Source: Clostridia bacterium (GTDB lineage: Bacteria; Bacillota; Clostridia; Oscillospirales; CAG-272). From it: 64,000 nt of DNA. Location: NCBI GenBank assembly GCA_017463865.1, contig JAFTOI010000013.1, positions 1-64,000 of the forward strand. Direction: 5' to 3'. Below, piece by piece: positions 24,540 through 31,999 of this stretch. Position 1 is the first letter of the stretch. Every line of letters starts with the position of its first letter. A program made the position numbers and the translations under genes. A model generated the notes under the pieces. That model saw nothing but the letters and a program-made list of their open reading frames with translations. It did not search any database and was not told the origin of the DNA.

Positions 24540-25421
24540 ATGGCAAAACTGACACCTGATCAGATCAAAGCGGTCAAAGGTCAGGGCTTTCTGATCAACC
24601 GCGGCACCGACTGCTTCTCGGGGCGCATTGTTTCGGCCGCCGGTGAGTTCACTGCCGATCAGCTGAGCGCAATGGCTGAGGTCGCCCGCCGCTATGGCGA
24701 TGGCCGGCTCATCAACACCGCGCGCCAGTGCGTTGAGCTGCCCGGCATCCCCTATGACAAGATCCCTGAGGCGAAAACTTATCTTGACGAGCACGGCTGC
24801 GGCATCGCCTTCGGCGGAACCGGCGCTAAGATCCGTCCGGTCGTTTCCTGCAAGGGCACGACCTGCGTCTACGGCAACTGCGACACCCTCGGCATCGCCC
24901 GGCGCATCCACGAGGAGTATTACCTCGGCAAGACCGACCTGAAGCTCCCCCACAAGTTCAAGATCGCTGTCGGCGGCTGTCCCAACAGCTGCATGAAGCC
25001 GTCGATCAACGACTTTGGCATCGAGGGTCACCGTGTCCCCGTTATTGACACCTCGCTCTGCCGCGGATGTCCCAAGTGCGCCGTTGAGGCAAGCTGTCCC
25101 AGCAAGGTCGCGCATGTGATCCACGGCAAGATCAGCATCGGCGAGGGCTGCCTCGCCTGCGGTGTCTGCACTGGCAAATGTCCGTTCGGTGCCATCGCCA
25201 AGCAGACCGAGACGGTCTATCAGATCTATGTCGGCGGCACCTGGGGCAAGAAGCGCCGCACCGGCACGCCGCTGAGCCACATGGTCACCGAGGACGAGAT
25301 CTGGACCCTGCTCGACCGCTCGCTTGTGTGGTTCGCAGAAAACGCCAACGCGGGTGAGCGCTTCGGCGCCGCCATTGACCGCGTTGGAATTGATAAATTG
25401 GAGGCATATTTGTTCGCATGA
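24540..25421 (+). CDS. Sulfite/nitrite reductase-like siroheme and 4Fe-4S protein
   Basis: A 293-residue protein. Residues 10-80 are the ferrodoxin-like half-domain of sulfite/nitrite reductases; residues 95-160 carry the siroheme/4Fe-4S cysteines (VSCKGTTCVYGNC at 102-114, GGCPNSC at 145-151). Residues 170-215 are a two-cluster ferredoxin (CRGCPKC, CLACGVCTGKCP). The arrangement is that of anaerobic sulfite reductase subunit C (AsrC) and related NirA-like proteins. AsrA and AsrB are not adjacent, so the electron donor and true substrate are unknown. The stop overlaps the next ATG (ATGA at 25418). Start follows AGAAAGGA. Confidence 0.85.
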   Translation: MAKLTPDQIKAVKGQGFLINRGTDCFSGRIVSAAGEFTADQLSAMAEVARRYGDGRLINTARQCVELPGIPYDKIPEAKTYLDEHGCGIAFGGTGAKIRPVVSCKGTTCVYGNCDTLGIARRIHEEYYLGKTDLKLPHKFKIAVGGCPNSCMKPSINDFGIEGHRVPVIDTSLCRGCPKCAVEASCPSKVAHVIHGKISIGEGCLACGVCTGKCPFGAIAKQTETVYQIYVGGTWGKKRRTGTPLSHMVTEDEIWTLLDRSLVWFAENANAGERFGAAIDRVGIDKLEAYLFA

Positions 25422-26413
25422 TGAATCTCGAAAAAACGCTTGAAACCAAGATCCCGCTGAAGCTCCGCGCCGACGGCAGCTTCAAGATGCTGATGGTCTC
25501 CGACATTCAGGAGCAGACCACCATTGATCCCCGCACGGTCCCGGCCTTCGCGGCGATGCTCGACCGCGTCAGGCCCGACCTCGTCATCCTCGGCGGTGAC
25601 AATGTCGACGGCCGCTATGTCAAGACCGAGGCAGAGCTGCGCACCTACTTTGCCGCGATCCTCCCCGCGCTGGAGGCACGCGGTATCGCCTGGGCTCATA
25701 TCTACGGCAACCACGACTACGACGCCGATGTCACCCCCGCCGACCAGATGGCCATCTACGGCAGCTATCCGCACTGCATCACCAAGACCACGCCCGGCAT
25801 CCCCGGCGTGACCAACTATGTCCTGCCTGTTCTCGACGAAGCCGGCGAGCCGGTCTTCCTCATTTGGGCCTTTGATACCCAGCACTATCTTGCTGATCAG
25901 ATCCCGATCCTGGCGGACAAGGAGGATGTCAAGCACAAGAATGCTCGCTACAAGCTCCCCAACCGCCCCATTCCTCAGCACAAGTTCGCCTCCCCCGTCT
26001 TCGAGCAGCAGATGTGGTACTGGCAGACCTCCTGTGCGCTCGAGGAGAAGTATGGCCGCAAGATCCCCGGCATGATGGTCATGCATGTCGCGCCGTGGGA
26101 GTTCTCGCTGGCCAAAGAAAATCCCGCCGAGACGGGCTTGGTCGGCTGCACCGAGGAGAAGCTGTCGCTTTCCTCGCTCAATACCGGCATCTTCACCACC
26201 ATCCTCCAGCGCGGTGACGTCAGCTGCATCGCCGCCGGCCACACGCATGCTGACGATTTCACTGCCGAATACTGTGGCATTACCTTCGCCCTTGACGGCT
26301 GCGGCGGCTATACCCCCAAGGGCAACGACGAATGCCGCGGCGGCCGCCTGTTCACCTGGAAAGACGGCGAGCTGACCACCGAGATGATCCGCTACATCGA
26401 CAACGAAAAATGA
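25418..26413 (+). CDS. Calcineurin-like metallophosphoesterase
   Basis: A 331-residue metallophosphatase of the Dcr2/purple-acid-phosphatase-like branch. Metal ligands are visible as MVSDIQEQ (Asp, with Gln in place of the usual His), VILGGDNVDG (Asp), YGNHDYD (Asn-His), MVMHVAPWE (His) and AAGHTHADDF (His-x-His). There is no signal peptide, so it acts in the cytoplasm on an unknown phosphoester. It overlaps the genes on both sides by ATGA, so translation of the reductase, phosphoesterase and aminotransferase is coupled. Confidence 0.85.
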   Translation: MMNLEKTLETKIPLKLRADGSFKMLMVSDIQEQTTIDPRTVPAFAAMLDRVRPDLVILGGDNVDGRYVKTEAELRTYFAAILPALEARGIAWAHIYGNHDYDADVTPADQMAIYGSYPHCITKTTPGIPGVTNYVLPVLDEAGEPVFLIWAFDTQHYLADQIPILADKEDVKHKNARYKLPNRPIPQHKFASPVFEQQMWYWQTSCALEEKYGRKIPGMMVMHVAPWEFSLAKENPAETGLVGCTEEKLSLSSLNTGIFTTILQRGDVSCIAAGHTHADDFTAEYCGITFALDGCGGYTPKGNDECRGGRLFTWKDGELTTEMIRYIDNEK

Positions 26414-27255
26414 TGAAAGAATTAGGTTATTACAACGGCCAGTGGGGGCCGCTTGAGACGATGACCGTCCCCATGAACGACCGCGCCGGCTATTTTGGCG
26501 ACGGCATTTATGAGGCGGCGCTTGCCCACAATGGGGTGATCTTTGCCCTTGACGATCATCTCCGGCGCCTCTGGCGCAGCGCTGACAAGCTGCGCATCGA
26601 GCTGCGCTGGACGCAGGATGAAATGCGCGATATTCTTTACGATATGCTCTCGAAGGTCGAGCCGGGCGATACGCTCGTCTACTGGCAGGTCACGCGCGGC
26701 ACAGCGCTCCGCAATCACGCATTTCCGAACGGCGTGCCGGCCAATCTTTGGATCACGCTGAAGCCGATCACACTGGGGGATCCGCGGCATCGCCTGCGCC
26801 TGATCACGGTCGAGGATACCCGTTTCCTGCACTGCGACATCAAGACGCTGAACCTCATCCCGAACGTGATGGCTGCCCAGCTGGCCGCCGAGGCCGGCTG
26901 CGACGAGAGTGTTTTCCATCGCGGTGAGGTCGTCACCGAGTGCGCGCACAGCAACATCTCGATCCTGAAGGACGGCCGGTTTATCACCCATCCCACGGAC
27001 AATTACATTCTCCCCGGCATCACCCGCGCGCGTCTGCTCGATGCCTGCGCCGAGGTGGGTATCCCGACCGAGGAGCGCACGTTTACGCTGGCAGAGCTGA
27101 TGGATGCAGACGAGGTGATCGTCTCCAGCACCACCAAGGGCGGCGTACTGGCCGGCGAGATCGACGGCCAGGCGGTCGGCGGCAGGGCAGAGGCCGTGTT
27201 CGCGCGCCTGCAGGCGGCGTATACCGCGCGGTATGAGCGGGAGACGGCAAAATAA
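26410..27255 (+). CDS. dat: D-alanine aminotransferase (class IV, PLP)
   Basis: A 281-residue fold-type IV PLP enzyme. RNHAFPNG, IKTLNLIPNV (Schiff-base Lys), GEVVTECAHSNI and VSSTTKGGVL are characteristic of D-amino acid transaminases, which make D-glutamate or D-alanine for peptidoglycan from the matching 2-oxo acid. Branched-chain aminotransferases differ at the RNHAFP segment. The start is ATG 26410 or 26413, overlapping the phosphoesterase stop. It is the last gene of the run that begins with AraC at 20332. Why it travels with phosphatases and a siroheme protein is unclear. Confidence 0.88.
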   Translation: MMKELGYYNGQWGPLETMTVPMNDRAGYFGDGIYEAALAHNGVIFALDDHLRRLWRSADKLRIELRWTQDEMRDILYDMLSKVEPGDTLVYWQVTRGTALRNHAFPNGVPANLWITLKPITLGDPRHRLRLITVEDTRFLHCDIKTLNLIPNVMAAQLAAEAGCDESVFHRGEVVTECAHSNISILKDGRFITHPTDNYILPGITRARLLDACAEVGIPTEERTFTLAELMDADEVIVSSTTKGGVLAGEIDGQAVGGRAEAVFARLQAAYTARYERETAK

Positions 27256-27267
27256 TGGCAAAACCGC

Positions 27268-27317
27268 TTGACAAATCCTGCCGTGTATGCTATACTAACC
27301 TTGTCACAAGATGACAA
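27268..27317 (+). promoter_or_regulatory. Promoter with an initially transcribed inverted repeat
   Basis: TTGACA (27268-27273), 17 bp, TATACT (27291-27296): a consensus sigma-A promoter. A perfect inverted repeat, TTGTCA-CAAGA-TGACAA (27301-27317), covers the expected transcription start and could be an operator or a 5' RNA hairpin. Confidence 0.75.
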
Positions 27318-27340
27318 ATTACCGAAAAGAGGTGGACGAC

Positions 27341-27412
27341 ATGAAACCAAATATGACGATTGCCCCAGGGGATAGTTATGCCTTCATGCCGGCCGCAGCG
27401 GATCGGAACTGA
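27341..27412 (+). CDS. 23-residue small ORF with its own promoter and terminator
   Basis: ATG at 27341 is preceded by GAGGTGG at 6-nt spacing and by a consensus promoter; TGA is at 27410-27412 and a strong terminator follows 11 nt later. The peptide begins MKPNMTIAPGDSYAF and has no run of a single amino acid that would mark a classical attenuation leader. It could encode a small peptide, or be the leader of the ATPase gene at 27521. I know of no family. Confidence 0.5.
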   Translation: MKPNMTIAPGDSYAFMPAAADRN

Positions 27413-27423
27413 ACACACAAGCC

Positions 27424-27452
27424 AAGCGCACCCCTCTGCGGGTGCGCTTTTT
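27424..27452 (+). terminator. Terminator or attenuator before the ABC-class ATPase gene
   Basis: Ten-bp stem AAGCGCACCC / GGGTGCGCTT with a 6-nt loop and TTTTT. It is 69 nt upstream of the ATPase start, and no second promoter with clear boxes was found between them. Confidence 0.85.
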
Positions 27453-27520
27453 GCATATTTTCCAGGGGCATCGTCCGTCATCGAATGGCAAATCACCAAA
27501 CGAAAGAAGGACGATAATTT

Positions 27521-29218
27521 ATGCGTAACTTTACTGCCATCATGAACTCTTTTACCCTGAGCAGCACGCGCGGCAAGCAGAATCTCCGTCAGCTCTACCT
27601 CCGCGACGGCGATTTTGTCTACGAGAGCCTGCGCTTCCGCTTCGCCGCGATCTCGACGCGCACGTCTGAGGAAGCTCTACTGTACGTCGACATTCCAGCC
27701 GATACCATCCCCGATTTTGCCCCGGACGAAGCCGCTGTCTGCGCCGATTTTCTCCTGCGCACCCTTGCCCCGCCGCTGAACGCACTTTCCGGGTCGTGGC
27801 AGAACGACCGGAAGCCCGCCTCCGAGAAGGGAGCGGTCACCGCACAGATCTGCGGCGCGCAGGTCATGCGCCGCAGCGGCTGCCTCTGGTCGGGGGAGCG
27901 GAACGCCTTTGTTCTCAAGCTCTTCCTCCGCTTTCCGCTGCTGAACGGCACCTGGATCAACGCCAAGGCCGGGATCAAGACGGTGCAGGCGGCGCTGATG
28001 TGCATCCTCGATGCCTTGCGCGCTCTCGACCGCGACGCCCTCGCGCGCCATCGCCGGACTTATGCCGATCAGCTCGCCGTCCGTGCGTGGATGTGCGATC
28101 ATGCCGTCGTCGCCTTTGTCGCCGACGGCAGCATCCTCCCCCGCGCAGGCGGCACCGACCGGCCGCTGGCCGGTGCGGTGCCCTTTGCCTCGCCCGAATC
28201 GCTGCGTGTCACCGTCCCGCTGCCCGGCGGACGGTCGATCACCGGCATGGCGGTAGGGCAGGGGATCACGGTCATCACCGGGGGCGGCTACTCGGGCAAG
28301 TCAACTCTGCTCGACGCACTCGAGCTGGGTGTCTATCACCACATCCCCGGCGACGGGCGGGAGTTTTGCCTCTGCGATGCGACAGCGCTCAAGATTTACG
28401 CCGAGGACGGCCGACCGGTGCAGGATCTCGACCTTTCCCCCTTTTTCCGCTGTCTGCCGGGCGGGACTGAACTCACCGATTTCTCGACTGCTCACGCCAG
28501 CGGCAGTGTTTCGCAGGCGGCGAATATCCTCGAGGCCGTCTGCGCGGGCGCGCGCCTGCTGCTCATCGACGAGGACAAGAGCGCCACCAATTTCATGATC
28601 CGCGACCGCCAGATGCGCCGCGTCGTTAAGCGCGAGCCGATCATCCCCTTCACCGATCGCGTGCGGCAGCTGCACACCGAGGAGGGCGTCTCGACCATCC
28701 TTGTCATCGGCGGTTCGAGCGAGTACCTCACCTATGCCGACCGCGTGATTCTCATGGAGGATTACGTCGCCCACGACATCACCGCCGACATCGCCACGCT
28801 CAATCTCCCTGCGCCCATCTGCGAAGCCGCACCCGCCGCATGGCCGCACCATCGCCGTCTCGTTCCGCGCGAGACCCACCAGCCCTTCCTCTATTTCCGC
28901 GCCGTCGAGACCGAGAACGAGAAGAAGATCATTCTCGACGACTACACCGCCGACATTACCGCCCTGACTGCCCTCACCTCCGCCGATCAGCTGAGCACCC
29001 TCGCCTACCTCGCTGAGCAGATGCTGACCGACCTCGCCGCCGACGATGCCGAGCTGATCGACAAGCTCGCACAGCTTATCGAGCGCACTTTCACCGCAGA
29101 CCGGCTCTGCATCAATTCACTCCTGCCCATCGCGGCGGGACGTCAGTACGTCGAGGTGCGCCCTCTCGATGCCGTCTGCTGCATCAATCGCCTGCGCGGT
29201 GCAAAATTTTCGCGCTGA
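27521..29218 (+). CDS. ABC-class ATPase of the COG3044 type
   Basis: A 565-residue soluble protein. The Walker A loop GGGYSGKST is near residue 253, and LLLIDEDKSATNFMIRD (about 346) holds Walker B. ASGSVSQAANILEA is the ABC-signature-like region. Long unique segments occupy the first 240 and last 150 residues. The protein has no membrane segments and no permease partner. Databases often mislabel this family; its function is unknown. ATG 27521 follows AAGAAGGA. It ends 74 nt before the ECF sigma gene, which has its own ECF-like promoter. Confidence 0.85.
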   Translation: MRNFTAIMNSFTLSSTRGKQNLRQLYLRDGDFVYESLRFRFAAISTRTSEEALLYVDIPADTIPDFAPDEAAVCADFLLRTLAPPLNALSGSWQNDRKPASEKGAVTAQICGAQVMRRSGCLWSGERNAFVLKLFLRFPLLNGTWINAKAGIKTVQAALMCILDALRALDRDALARHRRTYADQLAVRAWMCDHAVVAFVADGSILPRAGGTDRPLAGAVPFASPESLRVTVPLPGGRSITGMAVGQGITVITGGGYSGKSTLLDALELGVYHHIPGDGREFCLCDATALKIYAEDGRPVQDLDLSPFFRCLPGGTELTDFSTAHASGSVSQAANILEAVCAGARLLLIDEDKSATNFMIRDRQMRRVVKREPIIPFTDRVRQLHTEEGVSTILVIGGSSEYLTYADRVILMEDYVAHDITADIATLNLPAPICEAAPAAWPHHRRLVPRETHQPFLYFRAVETENEKKIILDDYTADITALTALTSADQLSTLAYLAEQMLTDLAADDAELIDKLAQLIERTFTADRLCINSLLPIAAGRQYVEVRPLDAVCCINRLRGAKFSR

Positions 29219-29233
29219 ATTTTACCGAATCGC

Positions 29234-29262
29234 TGAACCTTTCCGCAAAATCCCCGACTATA
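29234..29262 (+). promoter_or_regulatory. ECF-type promoter candidate before the sigma-fusion gene
   Basis: TGAACC (29234-29239) and CGACTATA (29255-29262): AAC, 16 bp, CGA, the spacing of many ECF-dependent promoters. No sigma-A boxes are evident here, so the fused ECF factor may drive its own gene. Confidence 0.5.
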
Positions 29263-29292
29263 CAAACGAAAGCGCTTTCCGGGAGGTATCCC

Positions 29293-30915
29293 ATGAACCA
29301 AAATTACGATTTGACCGCATATGCTGACCGTCTCTATGCCGCCGCGCTGCGCAGAGCAGGGAACAGCTTTGCCGCCGAGGAGATCGCGCAGGACACCTTT
29401 CTTGCCGCTCTGCAAAGCCTGCACCGGGGCAAGCAGCCCGACGACCTCTGGGCGTGGCTGCAGGGCATCCTCGCGCACAAGCACGCCGAGTGGCTTCGCC
29501 AGAAGTACAACCACCCCACGCTCTGCATCGACGACTGCGCGCTGAGTCTTGCTGACGATACCGATTTTTTCGCCGATGAGGACAACCGCGAACAGCTCGA
29601 AGCCCTGCGCCGGGCCGTCGGTTATCTCGCGCACACCCACCGCGAGGTGATCGTGCGTTTTTACTTGCGCGGCGAGCCCATCGAGCAGATCGCCGCCGCG
29701 CTCGGCATCCCGGCGGGGACGGTGAAGAGCCGCCTGCACACCGGGCGGCAGCAATTGCGGGAAGGAGTGATAACCATGAAGGAAAACTATGTGAAACAAA
29801 GCTACGCGCCCGAGCGGCTGACGATCGGGTTTTCGGGGGTGAGCGGGCAGAACGGTTCGCCGAGCGGGCTGGTCGATGAGAATGATCGGCTGGCGCAGAA
29901 CATTCTCATCCTTGCCTACCCCAAGTCGGTTACCGAAGCCGAGCTTGCCGCCATGCTCGGCATCCCGGCTCCCTACATTGAGCCGGTCGTCGAGCGGCTG
30001 GTCGAGGGCGAGCTGATGGCCCGCACCGACGGCGGTCGGGTGTATACCGATTTTATTATCTACACCTTCGCCGACCAGACAGCCACGCTCGACCGGCAGA
30101 TACAGCTGGCCGAGACGCAGTTTGACTGCTTCTGGAATAGGATCGAGCCCGCCCTTGCCGAGCTGCGTGAGCAGGCGTATTATCTCCGCCAAAGCGCACA
30201 CGCCCGCGCCAAGCTGGAGCTGCATTTCGTCGTCAAGCTCCTCCACAAGAGCATGACCGAGCTCCCGAAGACACTCGAGGAATATCCGTACCGGAAGGAC
30301 GGCGGCCGCTGGTATGCGCTGGGCCATCGGTTTGCCGGCGATGAGGAGGCCAATGAACCAAGCGTCATGCGCTATCGTTACAGCGGCGAAGCCGGATGGG
30401 GGATCAACAATTTCCGCGATGCAAAACACCTCGAGCTGCAGCGCTATGACACGATACTGGGGCAGTTCCCGTGTGATGCCGAACAGATGTTCTCGGACGT
30501 TGTCAAGTGGCTCTGGGAGATCCACACGGGCGTCGCGCGCAAGGATTCGGCGGTCAGCAGTCAGATGCTTGAGTCCGCCGGAGTGCTGATCAAATGCGGC
30601 GTACTGACCCGAGAGGGCGGCCTGACGCTTGATATCCCGGTGATGACGATGCAGGAATACGATGCGGAAACGCGCCTGATCAGGGCCCACCGCTCCGCGC
30701 TGTGTGACGCTATTCGTGACATCGTCCGCCCCCTCTATAAAATCGGCCGGGTCAAGCTGCCGGCACATCTCACAAACATACCCGCGTGGCAGCAATACCT
30801 CTATTGCGACAACAGCCTCCCCATGGCCGTCATCCACGAAGCCATCGCCCGCGGCCGCTTCCTTAGCGGTGTCGATTATCCCATTCCTGCCGCCATCCTT
30901 GTTGCCGGACAATAA
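29293..30915 (+). CDS. ECF sigma factor fused to a large C-terminal domain
   Basis: A 540-residue protein. Residues 8-75 are sigma region 2 (NSFAAEEIAQDTFLAAL), residues 100-157 region 4 (GTVKSRLHTGRQQLRE), the length of a normal ECF sigma. The remaining 380 residues are a separate module: a winged-helix-like stretch at about 205-260 (VTEAELAAMLGIPAPYIEPVVE), then a long helical region with no recognised family. Codon 162 is an ATG (29776) preceded by GAAGGAGTGATAACC, a good ribosome site exactly at the domain junction, so the C-terminal part may also be made alone. ATG 29293 follows GGGAGGT. Confidence 0.85.
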   Translation: MNQNYDLTAYADRLYAAALRRAGNSFAAEEIAQDTFLAALQSLHRGKQPDDLWAWLQGILAHKHAEWLRQKYNHPTLCIDDCALSLADDTDFFADEDNREQLEALRRAVGYLAHTHREVIVRFYLRGEPIEQIAAALGIPAGTVKSRLHTGRQQLREGVITMKENYVKQSYAPERLTIGFSGVSGQNGSPSGLVDENDRLAQNILILAYPKSVTEAELAAMLGIPAPYIEPVVERLVEGELMARTDGGRVYTDFIIYTFADQTATLDRQIQLAETQFDCFWNRIEPALAELREQAYYLRQSAHARAKLELHFVVKLLHKSMTELPKTLEEYPYRKDGGRWYALGHRFAGDEEANEPSVMRYRYSGEAGWGINNFRDAKHLELQRYDTILGQFPCDAEQMFSDVVKWLWEIHTGVARKDSAVSSQMLESAGVLIKCGVLTREGGLTLDIPVMTMQEYDAETRLIRAHRSALCDAIRDIVRPLYKIGRVKLPAHLTNIPAWQQYLYCDNSLPMAVIHEAIARGRFLSGVDYPIPAAILVAGQ

Positions 30916-31016
30916 TCGTAAATCGCCCGATTGGCGCAAAATCCCCGCAACCGTCCAAGCCGATGGCGCATATACTGCCAACAGATGCAGAAAATGCGCC
31001 AAAGGAGGGCACCCAC

Positions 31017-31694
31017 ATGCTCATCTCACTCTTTCGCTCCGCCGCCCAGCTGATCTACCTCGTCCTCGGCCTCTCGACTCCGCAGAACTTCCCGCCGCCC
31101 CTCTCGGCCGAAGCCGAGCGGGACTACTTCGCCCGTGCCCGCGACGGCGACGAGGCCGCCCGCGATAAGCTGATCGAGCACAACCTGCGCCTCGTCGCCC
31201 ACATCGTGCGCAAATACTACGGCTCAAGCCGCAACAGCGAAGATCTCGTTTCGATCGGCACCATCGGCCTCATCAAAGCCATCGACTCTTTCCGCGTCGA
31301 CAACGGCGCGCGGTTCGCGACCTACGCGGCGCGGTGTATCCAGAACGAGATCCTCATGCACTTCCGCGCGCAGAAGAAGCTGGGCTGTGAGGTCTCGATC
31401 AACGAGACCATCGACACCGACCGCGACGGCAATCCGCTCACCTACATCGACATCATCGCCACCGAGGACACCATCGCAGACGACCTCGACCGCCGCATCC
31501 GCACCATCCGCGCCCTCGAGCTGGTGAAATCTGCCCTCGATGACCGCGAGCGGCAGATCATCGTCATGCGCTATGGGCTCGGCTCAGCACCGCCGCAGAC
31601 CCAGCGCGAGGTCGCAGGCACGCTGGGAATCTCGCGGTCGTATGTATCGCGCATCGAAAAAGCCGCCCTCGAAAAGCTGCGGGCGGGATTGTAA
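31017..31694 (+). CDS. sigK: RNA polymerase sporulation sigma factor sigma-K
   Basis: A 225-residue sigma factor with the sigma-K layout: a hydrophobic pro-sequence-like N-terminus (MLISLFRSAAQLIYLVLGL), then PPPLSAEAERDY, LIEHNLRLVAHIV (region 2.1), DLVSIGTIGLIKAIDSF (2.2-2.3), ATYAARCIQNEILM (2.4) and QREVAGTLGISRSYVSRIE (4.2). Sigma-K drives late mother-cell genes in endospore formation. The gene is continuous, with no skin-type insertion. ATG 31017 follows AAAGGAGGG. CATATACT at about 30967-30975 could be part of a sigma-E-type -10 but no convincing -35 was seen. Confidence 0.93.
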   Translation: MLISLFRSAAQLIYLVLGLSTPQNFPPPLSAEAERDYFARARDGDEAARDKLIEHNLRLVAHIVRKYYGSSRNSEDLVSIGTIGLIKAIDSFRVDNGARFATYAARCIQNEILMHFRAQKKLGCEVSINETIDTDRDGNPLTYIDIIATEDTIADDLDRRIRTIRALELVKSALDDRERQIIVMRYGLGSAPPQTQREVAGTLGISRSYVSRIEKAALEKLRAGL

Positions 31695-31700
31695 CGGCAG

Positions 31701-31728
31701 GCCCCGATGCTTTTGCATCGGGGCTTTT
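31701..31728 (+). terminator. Terminator of sigK
   Basis: Ten-bp stem GCCCCGATGC / GCATCGGGGC with loop TTTT, followed by TTTT. Confidence 0.85.
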
Positions 31729-31796
31729 GGCTGCCCGAATGGACGCCGGGACTTTGCTCGCATCCCAAATTGCAAAAATTTGAGAAAATTTCATAT

Positions 31797-31853
31797 TACC
31801 TATTGACAAGGTAGGTAAGTTGTGTTATAATAATACCGACCTGAATGGTAGGT
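31797..31853 (+). promoter_or_regulatory. nifS promoter with Rrf2/IscR-type operator candidates
   Basis: TTGACA (31803-31808), 17 bp, TATAAT (31826-31831). The -35 box lies inside a perfect inverted repeat TACCTA-N9-TAGGTA (31797-31817). A second, imperfect repeat (ACCGACCT with TGGTAGGT, 31835-31853) covers the transcription start. The Rrf2-family gene at the end of this operon is the natural candidate to bind them. Confidence 0.7.
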
Positions 31854-31983
31854 TGAAATTTGGAAATAATACAAGAAAAATATTGATCTACTGCTGCCGG
31901 ACACCGGTGACAGAAATCTGTCCACTCCGCTGCTTACGGAATAAAAAAGTGCCGGCATTCATCCCTGAGTGCCGGTTTTTTTG
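31838..31983 (+). promoter_or_regulatory. Structured 5' leader with terminator: candidate attenuator of the nif/isc operon
   Basis: About 145 nt lie between the promoter and a strong terminator: CCGGCATTC (31952-31960) pairs with GAGTGCCGG (31967-31975, one G-U), then seven T. TGCCGG at 31895-31900 can pair instead with CCGGCA of the terminator's left arm, giving a possible antiterminator. Other local hairpins are CCGG-ACA-CCGG and GACAG-AAAT-CTGTC. No known riboswitch class was recognised. The region also explains the 305 bases without a gene after sigK. Confidence 0.5.
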
Positions 31984-31999
31984 CGAAAGGAGACGAAAA

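Noticed and set aside
31017..31694. Skin-type element in sigK
   Set aside because: The sigma-K frame is continuous, and the recombinase lies more than 9 kb away and is not inside the gene.
31820..31999. N-terminal extension of NifS by 60 residues
   Set aside because: The apparent start overlaps the -10 box and the extension crosses a terminator; ATG 32000 has a strong ribosome site and matches family length.
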